DNA of 64,000 bases. Origin: Limnephilus marmoratus (taxonomy: Eukaryota; Arthropoda; Insecta; Trichoptera; Limnephilidae). The notes beneath the pieces are model-generated. The model was not told where the DNA came from, ran no database searches, and saw nothing but the letters and a program-made list of their open reading frames with translations. The translations under genes were made by a program, and so were the position numbers. Where the stretch lies: the NCBI GenBank assembly GCA_917880885.1, contig OU862927.1:22785450-22849449 (forward strand). Reading direction: 5' to 3'. Positions 1 to 10,925 of this stretch are shown here, piece after piece (within the stretch, counting starts at the first letter, position 1; each line of letters starts with the position of its first letter).

Positions 1-109
1 ATTATTTATTAAACAAATCTATTTTCAGTCAAACTTTCTACGTTTCCAAATTAAAAGGAAACCCGATCACCAAAATTTAAATAATAGTTATAACGAAACT
101 ATTTCCGTC

Positions 110-350
110 ACTGTTGCTATTACACACCCGAATACTGAAGGAAAGGGACAACTACATGTCAAGTTGATAATACCAAGATAAAATCGTTGAAATCGAGGTT
201 TTGCATTCCCCATTTGTTCCTCTAAAACCGGACCGACTTTTAAGATTTTTTTTAACAACTGCATCAGAAAAAAAATGTATATCTGTAAGTGTTGCTTTTA
301 AAAAATATATATATATTGTCTAGTTTGTTCAAATCAGGTGATTTAATCAA
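110..350 (+). repeat. Dispersed repeat, copy 1
   Basis: About 240 bp that aligns by eye, with scattered mismatches and gaps, to 61855-62110 in the same orientation. Shared landmarks are cgaatactgaaggaaaggga-like, aaaatcgaggttttg and ggaccgatttttaagatttt-like blocks, ending near tattgtctagttt. No coding potential or terminal repeats were recognised, so the element class is unknown. Confidence 0.6.
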
Positions 351-779
351 CCTAGACAATTGATAAGAAATAACTTATCAAAAAAGCAAAAACATACTGG
401 AACTCTAGCGCTAAATATTTATATTGTATTGAGAAAATGCAAAGTCAGTACTCCATTTTACCGTGGTAATACTACAACCAGGGCACAATTCAATATACCA
501 CTACACAGAATTCAACACTTGGGCAATATGTATTCGCACGTAGATGCATGAAGTATGTCGCTAATACAATTTAAATATGAAATTAATTGTCCATGATCCA
601 AGTGCCTACTGACTAAATTTTTTACTACATTCACAAATTTACTAAACTATCTCTACCTATCATATTAAAGTAGTTAAATGTAATGTCTCAGTAAATTCAT
701 TGAAATATTATAAACCATCATAACCCGTAGTATTATTTAGTCATTTAAAAAAATTAATTAACTAACTTATCTAAAATAT
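351..779. other. AT-rich DNA, nothing recognised
   Basis: No credible coding frame, repeat or RNA gene was seen here; short open frames have AT-rich random-like composition. Confidence 0.5.
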
Positions 780-1112
780 TAAAATCCAAATTGGACAGTT
801 TCGAACTCCTGCAACTTGCAGAGGTACGGGAGGTACCATCGGTACAGCGCAGCGGTTTGGCACTGTGCGAAACTAATTCTTAGGTGTTATTAGACATGCT
901 TAATGTTGCAATTTTGTAAACCTTAGATATCTTACTCTTAATTTTTTTTTATTATAACTTATTGTTATTATACATATATCTTACTGTGTTTTTGTTGTTA
1001 ATATTTTTATTTCATTTATTTCTGTCGTAACTTTATTTATATCATTTTTTTCTCATGTTAATGATATGCCGCCTTTATTATTTATGTAAAAGCCCTCTGG
1101 GCATAAAATAAA
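780..1112 (+). mobile_element. LINE 3' end remnant
   Basis: The segment ends with a small hairpin, AAAAGCCCTCTGGGCATAAA, followed by an A-rich tail (ataaaataaaatt). The same arrangement ends the well-preserved LINE at 31711-35285 and the fragment at 25204-26075 (both on the other strand). The upstream part is too degraded to translate. Confidence 0.5.
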
Positions 1113-1261
1113 ATTCAGAGATGAGATTGGTAATACGCTTTTATGGAAAAACGTCGCCCGGTTTCCTCTGTTGGTTCAAGACGTTTATAAACCGTATCTA
1201 TTGAAAGTACCTAACACTAATAGTATCGCAATGTTTACGTGTATATAATTTAGTGATTTTC

Positions 1262-1462
1262 GAATTCCATCTATTCTTCACGTAGGTACTTTGACTTTGA
1301 TAGAATTCCATCTATTCTTCACGTAGGTACTTTGACTTTGATAGAATTCCATCTATTCTTCACGTAGGTACTCTGACTTTGATAGAATTCCATATATTCT
1401 TCACGTAGGTACTTTGACTTTGATAGAATTCCATCTATTCTTCACGTACATTGACTTTGATA
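1262..1462. repeat. 41-bp minisatellite, about five copies
   Basis: A 41-bp unit starting gaattccatctattcttcac and ending tgactttgata is repeated head to tail nearly five times. One copy has catata for catcta, one has ctctgac for ctttgac, and the last copy has lost several bases of the gtaggtac block. Confidence 0.95.
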
Positions 1463-1919
1463 GCACTTGCAAGGGGTACTCTTCTTAACTAAAATTACTC
1501 TTAGGCCGTCATCGCGTCGTCCCACTGGCTCGGCAAAACCCTCTGCAGTAAAATTCCACAGCGGCTGCTCTGCAAACCGCAGTGAACTGCTCTTTTACTG
1601 CGCAGGGTTTCACAACATATTCTAATTGGTATATTGCCAAAGTCTCAGTCGTTCCAGACGGTTGGGAACTGTTACGAGTCATTTTCGGTATACACAAAAA
1701 AAAATATAAAAAACATCCGTCAGATTATTGCAAGATTGCAAGTCAAAATGTTTTTTTTTTAATGTCATGTATATTATCGAGGCTTCTGACTCACACAATG
1801 TTATCATTTTTTGCCTCATCTGTTTTTAAATTAAAATATTATCATTATAATCTCTAATGATCTTTAAAAGGAACTTAGTCCTTTTATATTCATTTTGTTT
1901 AAAAATTCAGTTTCAAATA

Positions 1920-2210
1920 TTTTCCAGTTTACATGATCTAATAAATTTAATTATTCTGGATATGGCATGAAACTCGGTTGAGGCTATAAATTCTGAACTT
2001 CCGATGAGTTAGAGGTCATTAGTATTGTCACTCTCTGTCGATCATATTTAATGCCCTTCGATAATGTGTGCTCGACATCTTCAATTTGTTCACATATCGA
2101 GCAATCAGAGAGGCCTATCAAACACAATATTCTTCCCATTAGTGCATGTTCGGATCTTAATCTAAAAATGATTCTCATTTCCGATCTTTTCAGATTAACC
2201 TCAGCTTTTG
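1920..2210 (-). mobile_element. LINE C-terminal fragment with zinc-knuckle-like motif
   Basis: The minus strand reads LRSEHALMGRILCLIG and then DCSICEQIEDVEHTL, with Cys-x2-Cys and a following His. This is the usual C-terminal pattern (R-x-GHALT, then CxxC...EH...C) of several arthropod non-LTR retrotransposon polyproteins. The final Cys is replaced and only about 60 residues remain open. It is an old 5'- and 3'-truncated fragment. Confidence 0.65.
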
Positions 2211-3286
2211 GAGCTTTCTGTACTATATTCCCTTATTGGTAGACAACGTTTCAAAATGATTATTCCACATATTATTACATATGGAATTTATTTTTTGGCA
2301 GTAATCTTCAGCGCCTGGCGTCCAGTCGTAGATGAAGTCAAAATGTTATATTGTCTGATTCCCTGTATAGGAAAAGAGTTTGCCACAAACATAATACAAG
2401 ATTCACTCAAAATGAAGGATTAGTGTTTCCGTAATGTAGGTACAAATAAATACCATGAAAGAACGCTAAACTATATTGTACCCAAAATGATTAATAAACT
2501 ATCAATGACAATTAAAAATAATACCATTTACACTGGTAAAATTAAATTTAATCTATTAATTTGAGAGACAAATAATTTGATACTAATAATTTCATTGATA
2601 CAGATAAATTATATTGATGCCTTTGTATTGCTTATTGAAATTAAATTCGAATTAGGACTTAATGATAATACCTTGTATATTCTATAATATGTATAGTATG
2701 TGACTATTCATTTGTGAACTTATTTGTGATATATCGCTTACACTACTAATTGTGTATTTATACTTGAACTGTTCTATTAACTCTCCCGCAGCCAACTGGG
2801 CCAAAGGTGGACCCCAAAATTACTAACCTTCTTATATCTACTTAAAGACATGAAATATATGTTTAGTATTTTAGGTATGCGTGCGCAAAGGATCAAAACG
2901 TAATGTGCCGTTAAAAAAATGTGTTAAAATCGTTGATCGTAGGAAAAAATATTTTGTCAAATATAGGTAATATTCCCTGCCCAATAAATGGACAATTCAC
3001 AACAAAAAAAGAAAAAGGGATATCTATGATTTAAATGCCCATGAAACAAAAAAAAAGCATGAGGTCGTCGGCCGACCCACATGGTTACGGACGTTATGTT
3101 TGGCATCTTGGCCTGTCGAGAGTTAAGTAACGTTGGCTAGAGAATAATATTTCAAAAATAAATCACGGTAATATTTATTTGTCTTTATGTCAGTATTTTT
3201 AGAAAAGGGGTTTTTACAAGGGTAATGTTTCTTTAGATAAACATGAAATAAGTAAGATAAAAATAAGAAGACAAGCAACAAATTTC
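2211..3286. other. AT-rich DNA, nothing firmly recognised
   Basis: Open frames here are short and compositionally random-like. The part 2760-3170 is less AT-rich but gives no protein or RNA family by eye. Confidence 0.45.
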
Positions 3287-3600
3287 ACATCATCATCATC
3301 ATTATTGGCTCTGCAACCCCTGGTGGGTCTTGGCCTCCTCAAGAGTCTTCCTCCACTCATCTCGGTTTTGTGCCAGCTCTCTCCAGTTTAGAAGCTCCAA
3401 GATAGATATGTCTTTGAGAACGTTGTCGCTCCATCTTAGTCTTTGCCTTCCCAGGCTCCTTCGCCCTATTGGTCTTGAGTTCAGCAGGGACTTTGGTGCT
3501 TGATGCTCGGTCATTCTCTCCACATGACCCAGCCACCGAAGTCTTCCCAATTTTATAAATTTTGCGACGTTTAGCTCCTTAAACAAAGTATAGAGCTCAT
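3287..3600 (-). mobile_element. RTE-like LINE 3' fragment with (GAT)n tail
   Basis: The minus strand encodes RLRWLGHVERM followed by RRSLGRQRLRWSDNVLKD and ends with an acidic/basic tail. This is the common C-terminus of RTE-type endonuclease-reverse transcriptases. Immediately after the stop, on the minus strand, comes a short gatgatgatgatg microsatellite, the usual RTE 3' end. The copy is 5'-truncated near 3600. Confidence 0.8.
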
Positions 3601-5040
3601 TGTAAACAAATTTAACGTAACCTAATTAATAAATAAGACTAAAAAATAAATTAAAAAATATTTAAAACTATCAAAAGCATTTTTTTACAGTGTATGTTTT
3701 TCTGATTTGTCTCTTATTATTACATAAATGTTATTATGTACCAAATTTCTTTTACTGAGCTTTTTATTATTTTGGGTTTTTTATCTTTATAGTAATATTT
3801 TGTTGAATAGTCGTTTTATTGAAATTTATTGTGATAATAAATAAAGCTTGCTTGATAAAGTTTGTTGCATTTCAATACCTTCCTTACGCTATCTTCAAAA
3901 TTTAATCCAGCAGATTTAAAATATCAGCAAATTGAAAAGCTTCCACAAAGCGAATTTCATCAGATTTACATTTTTGAAAAATAAACCTCCGGTAAAAAAC
4001 ACGTCACGTTTCAAAGGAATAAAACAATCAAATCTGTTTTGCATGGGAAAGTCGTTCGAATAAAATAAAACTTCTTACTGCGGAACACTTTTGTATCAAA
4101 AATATGAAAGATTTCGTCGGCGATGGATCCACTACATTGAAAATAGATGATGTTTTGTTCTATGTCTCAAAAATCCTACATTTCGTACAGCGCAATACAT
4201 TTTTTATAGGATTTTATTATATTTTAGATGGTGTTACAAAAGTTGACGAGAATATAAATAAACATTTTTGTACATAATTAGCTTGTTAAAGGGTTTAAGC
4301 ACAGAATATTTAAACTAATAATCTATCCAGGTGATTCCCCGAGAGTTGGCCTCCAAAAATGATATTTTATTATGCATTATTTAGCAATTTAAAACTTAAA
4401 ATCGACTTCAAAAATACCTCTACTAAAAAGTTGTACGGAAATCAAACGAATTTATTTACATCGTCGAATTTTTGTACTTACACGCTGGTATGTACAGAAG
4501 GGTGGGTCACAACTGTATGGGAAAAAATATTCTTGTTTTGATTTATCTAATAGTGATAAAAGGGTGTTAAATTGAGATATAAAATCACGTAATTTTTTTA
4601 ATAATATTTGGATATCATCTTTTTCCTCCTTATTGACTTTGAAATTTCACATATGTAATAGAGAAAACCCCATCCTTGTTAAATCTTTAAAAATGTTAGA
4701 TAAACCATTAAAAATGAACTATTTTTAATAAAACACGAAATAGAGGAAATATTTTGATTTATTTATTTAAAAAAATGTATGAATGTAATTCAAATAATTT
4801 CAAGGCAGTGTATTCAAATACCAGGAAAATCCTTCTTACTCTCAAATTTCGCAAATCATTTTGCGAGACTCAAACTTCGGACTTTTTGTAAATGATTTCG
4901 TAAAATATACTACATTTGCTATGGAAGATTACAAAAAATATGATTTGAAGGATTCATAATAACTTTTATATGCACTAGAAATAACCCATTAAAATGAAAA
5001 TTTTGGAAACTTTGAAGTGAATCCGGATAAATTTTAATTT
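3601..5040. other. AT-rich DNA without recognised genes
   Basis: Nothing beyond short AT-rich open frames was seen. No splice-bounded exon or repeat family could be supported. Confidence 0.45.
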
Positions 5041-5049
5041 AAATTTTAT

Positions 5050-5275
5050 AACTTTTGAAGGTTATTCCCATCAATGTAATATATCACTGAAGAAGAAGAT
5101 AATAATAATAATCTAAACGAAAATATGAAAGAGAACAAGACACAGAAAAAAGATAATGATCGCAGTTGGGACACGAACCCAGAACCTCTCGTCTATCCGG
5201 GACGTGCGTTTACCAATTCCGCCATTGTGCCCCACTGTCAAACCTTCATAATAAGCAATCTCATAATTCAAATTT
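5050..5275. mobile_element. Foldback element, partial copy with tRNA-like core
   Basis: Begins with ataacttttgaaggttattc and gaagaagataataataataa, the terminal block of the foldback family, then the kinase-like poly-purine arm gagaacaagacacag and a tRNA-like core on the minus strand at about 5166-5245 (T-arm loop ttcgtgt between complementary stems). The second terminal arm is missing or degraded. The copy lies in tandem with the complete copy at 5506-5755. Confidence 0.7.
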
Positions 5276-5505
5276 TAGAATTAACAAAATAAAATAAAAT
5301 AAAAATTATCTTCAACTAATTTATTTTCCATATCATAGGCAACTACACTTTTTTTTGGAAATAATCATTCTAAGAATTAGTTTGAATTGTTTGTATCCGA
5401 TTTTAATTATATGAACATATTGACTTTTTATAAAAGTCTAAATGAATATTCAATTTTTAGAAGAAAAACTCAATTTTTATAACTTTTGAAGGTTATTCCC
5501 AATAT

Positions 5506-5755
5506 ATCATTGAAGAAGAAGATTATAATAATAATCTAAACGAAAATATGGAAGAGAACAAGACACAGAAAAACAGAAAAAAGATAATGGTCGCAGTTGG
5601 GACACGAACCCAGAACCTCTCGTCTATCCGGGACATGCGTTTACCAATTCCGCCATTGCGCCCTACTGTCAAACCAGTTGCGACCATTAACTTTTTCTGT
5701 GTCTTGTTCTCTTTCACCTTTTCGTTTAGATTATTATTATTATCTTCTTCAATGA
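5506..5755. mobile_element. Foldback element with about 90-bp inverted arms and tRNA-like core
   Basis: The outer ends tcattgaag and cttcaatga are inverted, and the match continues inward for about 90 bp on each side through ataataatctaaacg, gagaacaagacacag and atggtcgcaactgg, with small gaps. The roughly 70 bp between the arms is a tRNA-like sequence on the minus strand: A-box-like TGGCGGAATTGG and B-box GGTTCGTGTCC. No transposase is present, so it is non-autonomous. Related arms occur at 8915-8953/14862-15262, 41890-42000 and 50155-50240/52060-52140. Confidence 0.85.
5585..5665 (-). repeat. tRNA-like core of foldback element
   Basis: The minus strand shows a D-arm-like GGCGGAATTGGTAAACGC, an anticodon-arm-like cgtcc...gacgag block and a T arm CTGGGTTCGTGTCCCA. 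It lacks a clean paired acceptor stem and sits between transposon arms, so I call it a tRNA-derived segment and not a working tRNA gene. Confidence 0.65.
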
Positions 5756-5765
5756 TAATTTTTTT

Positions 5766-7445
5766 GTTTGGAATTTTTTTTTTTTAAATTTCTTTATTTT
5801 TCCCATACTTTACAATTTATATTTACATATTTTGAAAATCATACCAATAATGTGGGAACCCACTAAGGCGCAGCCTGTGCGTGGGTGATATAGTTAAAAT
5901 ATTATTTAGTACCTAGAAAAAAACAAACAGTGGTATATAAAGCAAAAACAAAATTTGTTTTAACAGTTTGTACAAAAGTGTATACAATAGTGTAAGGTTA
6001 AATACGTGTATAGTGTAAAAAATGATAGGTATACATTGTAATAATAGGTGTAAAGTTTGTGAGAAAGTGATATAAAACTAAATAAATAGAGTTTTTACAT
6101 CTGTATGGTTTAGCCATAATTTTAACTCTTTTATGTAATGCGGAAATTTAGTTGCAACTTGAATATTTTTTGGTAAACTATTGAAGGTACGAGGTCCAAT
6201 AAAGCTTTCCAAGAGTTTGCATTTGTTTTGTGTGTGTTTGGGGGGTATAGAATACATTATTATTTCTAATATTGGTTCTGTTTACATTTTTTTCGAATTT
6301 GTTTATGTTTTTAAAGATATATTTCACAGTTTGCAGTATAAATAGTTTACGGAGACTGAAAAGTTTAGATTCTTTGTATAAAGCATCTGTCGAAAATGTT
6401 TTAATTCTATTATACATAACTTTGATAATATAATTTTGAGTTGTTTGTAAAGGTTTTATAAAAACATCAAGCGCACCACCCCATCCTATTTTTTTTATTT
6501 TTTATTATTATTTCATAAATGATTAAATGTTACCTTTTTGGCCATTTTTGACTACCATACTAGGTTATTGCCCGTGTTGTGGTAATCATACATGTTATAT
6601 AATTTTATATAAACAGATAATAAAATTAGGGATAAATAAATCTAAAAACAGATAAAAATATAAGAATTGCAAGTTATCTAAGAAATAAAGAAAATTTAAA
6701 GAAGATGAAATAAACATTGGTGAGCATTATTCTTCTTGAAATAAAAATAGAAATAAAATTTGGTAAGTAATCTTCTGCACGAGAGTACATGTTTGTAGTC
6801 ATTTTTGATATTCGTTCTATGAAAGAAATTGGAAAGTAATTTTTTGTTTGATTTTTTTTAAATGCAATATTAAGTTAAAGTAATTGATTAATTAAATTTG
6901 TAATTTTTTTTTAATTAATATTAATATTATTTGTTTTTTATTGTAATATTAAGCTCTCATGTGTTGTTTGAAGAAATTCTTCCCTATTATTCCATACATG
7001 AGTGAAGATTGCACCAGAGAAAAATAAATCATTTTCAATTTGTCAATATTCAATACTTCTTTAAGTCTGTAAAATATGTACGTAAGATATCTCAATTTAG
7101 AAACGGTATTATTAATTTGTGATTGCCAGTTTAAATTTGTATCAATACATATACCCAAATATTTGATCTTTTCAACTTTTCCAATTTCGGATTAAGATGA
7201 GCATGTTACTTGATTACAGTTAGCATTATGAATTCTAATTTTTCAGGTTATTGGGGGGTTTGTTTTTACTGTTTTTATAAAATGGTAGGTAAAATGTTTT
7301 ATTGTAGTTTAGGAAGAGTCTATTACTATTTAGCCATGATGAGACATGTGCAATACATTTTGATGCATTTAAATAATAATCAATTTCGTTGACCTGTCTG
7401 GGGAAGGTCAGAATGGTCATAACTTGAATTTGAATTACTAAATGT
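5766..7445 (-). mobile_element. Degenerate LINE, reverse transcriptase C-terminal part and 3' UTR
   Basis: On the minus strand 7445-6940 reads fragments of the RT thumb region, for example NASKCIAHVSSWLNSNRL, LNYNKT and GICIDTNLNWQSQI followed by VQSSLMYGI. At 6500-6178 it resumes with GGALDVFIKPLQTTQNYI and a 79-residue open stretch. The interruption at 6500-6940 is AT-rich and probably an insertion or decayed sequence. The 3' UTR ends in a hairpin (CCCAC ... GTGGG, about 5857-5887) and an A-rich tail written as T's at 5766-5787. All frames are broken. Confidence 0.7.
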
Positions 7446-8260
7446 CAGATCAGTAAAAAAAAATACTATTTTATACATATTTTTGACAATATTAAAAAAA
7501 ACAAGACATCAAATAATAGTGTTTAATGAAACCAAATAAGACTAAGTACGCCAAGTATTGTTTATGTTCTAGTAAAGCCCTCTTTGTCTAAAGAACACCC
7601 TGAACATTCCCAGTTTCCAGTCTCAGTGCGGCTTTCAATCGCACAAAGGGCAAGGCTCTCAAATTTCCCACACGAGCCATTGTTCTGTGCTGTACTTCTT
7701 TCCAAAGGTTTAAGACGAGGCAAGGAAAGGACAGGACAGAACTGGAAAGGAAAGAAGAAAAGAGAAAAAGGAATGGCAGAAAAGCATTCTTTAAACCGGA
7801 ATGCAGTTTCGGAGCAATGTCGTTGAAAGGAGAGAGAAATGGTGAAGTTTATTTAATTTTTTGAAACCCACGAGACCATCCCATGAAAGCGTTCCTTTGG
7901 TGCGGTCATTTAAAATTATGTAGTTTATTATCAGTACGTAGGTTCGTACAAGAAGCTAAACACTCTTATTTCGTTGCAAGGAAAGAATGAATTTTAAAGC
8001 TAGAAACTCAAAACATTTCTTTTTTATCAGTAAATGTTACATGATTAAAACATGTAACATGTACTGATACCTGAGAAGATACATTAGGTCACCATACTAG
8101 GCAGCTGCCTGTATCATGGTGACCAACGGAGGATAGTTATTTTGAAATGAAGTCCAGTAAGTGAAAAAACATTTAAGTAAAATTAGAAAAAAATTAGAAA
8201 ATTGGTAGAAATGTTTCCAATAACTTACAAATTGCCAAAGTTGCCTGGAAAATAAACACA
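7446..8260. other. No recognised gene; purine-rich part at 7690-7830
   Basis: An 80-codon open frame at 7584-7826 is Lys/Arg/Gly rich because of a purine-rich tract and has no recognisable domain. The remaining sequence shows nothing supportable. Confidence 0.45.
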
Positions 8261-8264
8261 AATT

Positions 8265-8345
8265 AATAAGGTAATACATAAATACACATACATACACACA
8301 TGCACACATACATACATATACATCTATCTATCTATCTTCTATATA
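8265..8345. repeat. Microsatellite-rich tract (CATA/CTAT)
   Basis: Imperfect runs of acata, cacaca and tatc repeats lie directly before the Helitron-like element. A similar acatac tract (8815-8890) follows it, so the element sits in or next to simple-repeat DNA. Confidence 0.8.
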
Positions 8346-8789
8346 AATAAAAATGAATCACCGAAATGTATGTACGCGCATAACTTCCGAACGACTGCAC
8401 CAATTTAGATACTTCTTTTTTTTTAGTTCGTTATTGTCAGGACAAGGTTTGTATAAAAGAAGCGCTGAGCTCTGGCATAATGAAATTTGTATAAAAAAAT
8501 GCAATAGGTGGTACGCGAGCTGTTTGAAAACTGAATGTACCGGGATTGAATGTATGGAATGGGGGAGTGGAGAGGGGAACTCGAGAGGGGGGTTTGCGGG
8601 GCGGGAGAACCGGGAGAGGGGGAGTGGGGAGAGGGAAGGCGGAGAAGGCGGGGAGGGAATGCGTGAGGAGAAGAGGATGCGGGAGAGGAAGGGGAGGCGG
8701 AATGGGAACGGGACGAATGGTAAAGGACACGCAGGGAGAAATAATTCATTTATTAAATGGCATAGCAACGCATGCCGGGAATTAGCTAG
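8335..8789 (+). mobile_element. Non-autonomous Helitron-like element
   Basis: Ends with a short hairpin (GGCAT agcaacgc ATGCC) followed by CGGGAATTAG and the terminal CTAG before T, the expected Helitron 3' terminus. The 5' side has tctatataaataaaaatgaa. The middle (8546-8720) is an extreme G/A-rich tract. No Rep/helicase coding is present. Open frames over the purine tract are Arg/Gly/Glu-rich artefacts of composition. Relatives are at 18893-20193, 39187-39705 and 52352-52670. Confidence 0.75.
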
Positions 8790-8914
8790 TACTTACATAA
8801 AAATGTATTTATGCATTCCCACACATACATGTTTATTCGTATATATATATACACATATACATACATATACATACACATACATATAAACACTTAAATTTGA
8901 TGGCAGAAACAAGC

Positions 8915-8953
8915 CTTTGAAGAAAAAGATAATAATAATAATCTAAACGTAAA
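8915..8953. mobile_element. Foldback element, left arm split by the BEL insertion
   Basis: tttgaagaaaaagataataa followed by taataatctaaacgtaaa is the outer arm of the foldback family. Its continuation (atatgaaagataacaag) is found at 14862, on the far side of the BEL element, and GTAAA at the break is duplicated. Confidence 0.85.
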
Positions 8954-9654
8954 TGTAACAGACGCATTGATGCATTAGATCTTGTTTACGTGAAACTTTT
9001 GCAGCTGGTCGTCACACCTGTTCCTTCAGAATATTACTGCCTACAAGAGAACAGTAATCAACTTATTGACAAGTCAATTCTTGCGAAATGTTACATGAAA
9101 AAACTGCAAGTGTTATTTAAAAACCAAAATACCTCGCATTATCACAAACAACAGGTGTGAAATGAGGTCAACCCATGCAAGAAAAACACTTCGTGTCTAA
9201 ACTAGCTCGTTTACGTGAAAAATCCCAGCTGGCCGCCGCACGTGTTATTCAAGAACTAAGCACTTAGCAACGAAAACGCCTTACATTATATTGATGCATT
9301 TTAAGCAGGTGCGTTCATCCGCCTGGAGAAATCAGGTCAACTCAGGCAAGAAAACAATACGCATGTCCAAACCAGTTCATTATTCAAACGAAATAGAGCA
9401 CACAGGACACCTGCCTCAAACACCTGGAGTAATTAAGATAAACAACAGATGCAGAAATGAAAACATGTTTACGTTTTTCTTCAAAGCAGGTGTACGCAAA
9501 ATTTAGTATAAAAACCGTCTGAAAATAAATATTTTATGTCATTACCCAAAAGGTCTTTGAGTTTTTATTATCTCCCGAAACCAAAGTGACGATCGGAGTC
9601 CAGCGCCCCTATTGTTTACAGTATTTGTATGGAACAAAGAAGTGGTCTCATACA
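8954..9654 (+). repeat. 5' LTR of BEL element
   Basis: TG...CA-bounded 701-bp LTR. A TATA-like TATAAAAA at 9507-9514 lies close before the AATAAA at 9524-9529, a compact promoter/poly(A) layout. The 71-codon open frame inside it is shared with the 3' LTR simply because the LTRs are the same, and I do not annotate it as a gene. Confidence 0.95.
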
Positions 9655-9690
9655 AATTGGTCCTTTTTGAGCCAGGATCCCACGTCATCA
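9655..9690 (+). promoter_or_regulatory. Primer-binding region after the 5' LTR
   Basis: The sequence TTGGTCCTTTTTGAGCC starts two bases after the LTR and resembles the conserved segment following BEL/Pao LTRs. The tRNA that would prime it was not determined. Confidence 0.5.
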
Positions 9691-9879
9691 AATCTTTCTC
9701 AGTGGAGATGCAATCACTACGCAGCGGCCGTAAAATCCTGGCCTCAACCGAAACATCACGGCCCTGCCCTGCAAACACAGATGTATCTATAACTCAACAG
9801 ACCATCGATCCGGTTCCACAGAAGGTGATAAAGATGACAACACGCAGCAACAAACTGAGCAGCAACGAAATATGCAGCT

Positions 9880-10565
9880 AACAGACATCTAGCAACAAAT
9901 TGACAGCAACAAGATACGCAGCTTCCACATATGGAGCAACGAGATATGCAACTTCCACATATGGAGCAACGAGATATGCAGCTTCCACATATGGAGCAAC
10001 GAGACAAGCAGCAACAAACTGGGCAGCAACGAGATATGCAGCTACCACACATGCCGCAACGAGATATGCAACAACACATTAAGCAGCTCACAGACATGCA
10101 GCAGCGAACCAAGCCGCAACGAGATATGCAGCTAACAGACGTCTAGCAACAAATTGACAGTAACGAGATACGCAGCTTCCACATATGGAGCAACGAGATA
10201 TGCAGCTTCCACATATGGAGCAACGAGATATGCAGCTTCCACATATGCAGCAACGAGACATGCAGCTAATAGACGTCTAGCAACGAGATATGCAGCTACC
10301 ATATGCAGCAACAAGATATGCAGCAACGAACCCAGCAGCAACGAGATATACAGCTACGGCATGCAGCAACGAGAAATGCAGCAACAAACTGAGCATTAAC
10401 GAGATATTCAGCCACCAGATATGCAGCAACGAACCCAGCAGCAACAAGATATGCAGCTTCCACAAATGCAACAACGAGACATGCGGCAATAAACTGAGCA
10501 GCAACAAAATATACAGCCACCGCTCATGCAACAGCGATATATGCAGCTACTAGATATGCACTAAT
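9880..10565 (+). repeat. Tandem repeat block 1 in BEL (about 30-bp units)
   Basis: Many degenerate copies of a unit built on acatatggagcaacgagata and tgcagcttcc, with lengths mostly near 27-30 bp. One frame reads repeated ATRYAASTYG, another MEQRDMQLPH (Gln-rich). Frames stay open for 60-90 codons because units are near multiples of three, but stops separate the sub-blocks. It occupies the place where gag would be expected. Confidence 0.9.
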
Positions 10566-10925
10566 CCGCATATATGGATACTCGATACCCTGTGGCAGCC
10601 AGCCAGAGAATTCCCGAGCTTGCAGCAATCGGCCCGACCTTTAATGCTAGTCCCGGATATACTGAAAAACCAAGACCGTACTCACACTGGATGAACACAT
10701 CGAAACATAGATCCACTGGCCTAGATCACCTCCGCGATAGTAGAAACACTCCACATTGCCAGAAGCAAGCCCTATCAGAGAGTACAACAGCTGGCCTGAC
10801 ACGCAAAGCAGATTGCTGACCCATTCGCGGCCCTGCGCGCTGCAACTCCACGCCAAGCTGATCACCAACCTGCCTGAATTTGCAGTCCCATACGAGCCTG
10901 AGCCGCGTCCTGCCATCCCATTTTC

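Noticed and set aside
5523..5787. Two overlapping small genes on opposite strands
   Set aside because: They are the two strands of a foldback palindrome, so each mirrors the other.
8353..8886. 177-codon open frame and three overlapping frames on the other strand
   Set aside because: They arise from the purine-rich tract of a Helitron-like element; low-complexity Arg/Gly/Glu or Pro/Ser content and no domain.
9756..10112. Cys-rich 118-codon minus frame, toxin-like at first sight
   Set aside because: It is the antisense of the 30-bp Gln-rich repeats; the Cys pattern follows the repeat period and there is no signal peptide or mature domain.
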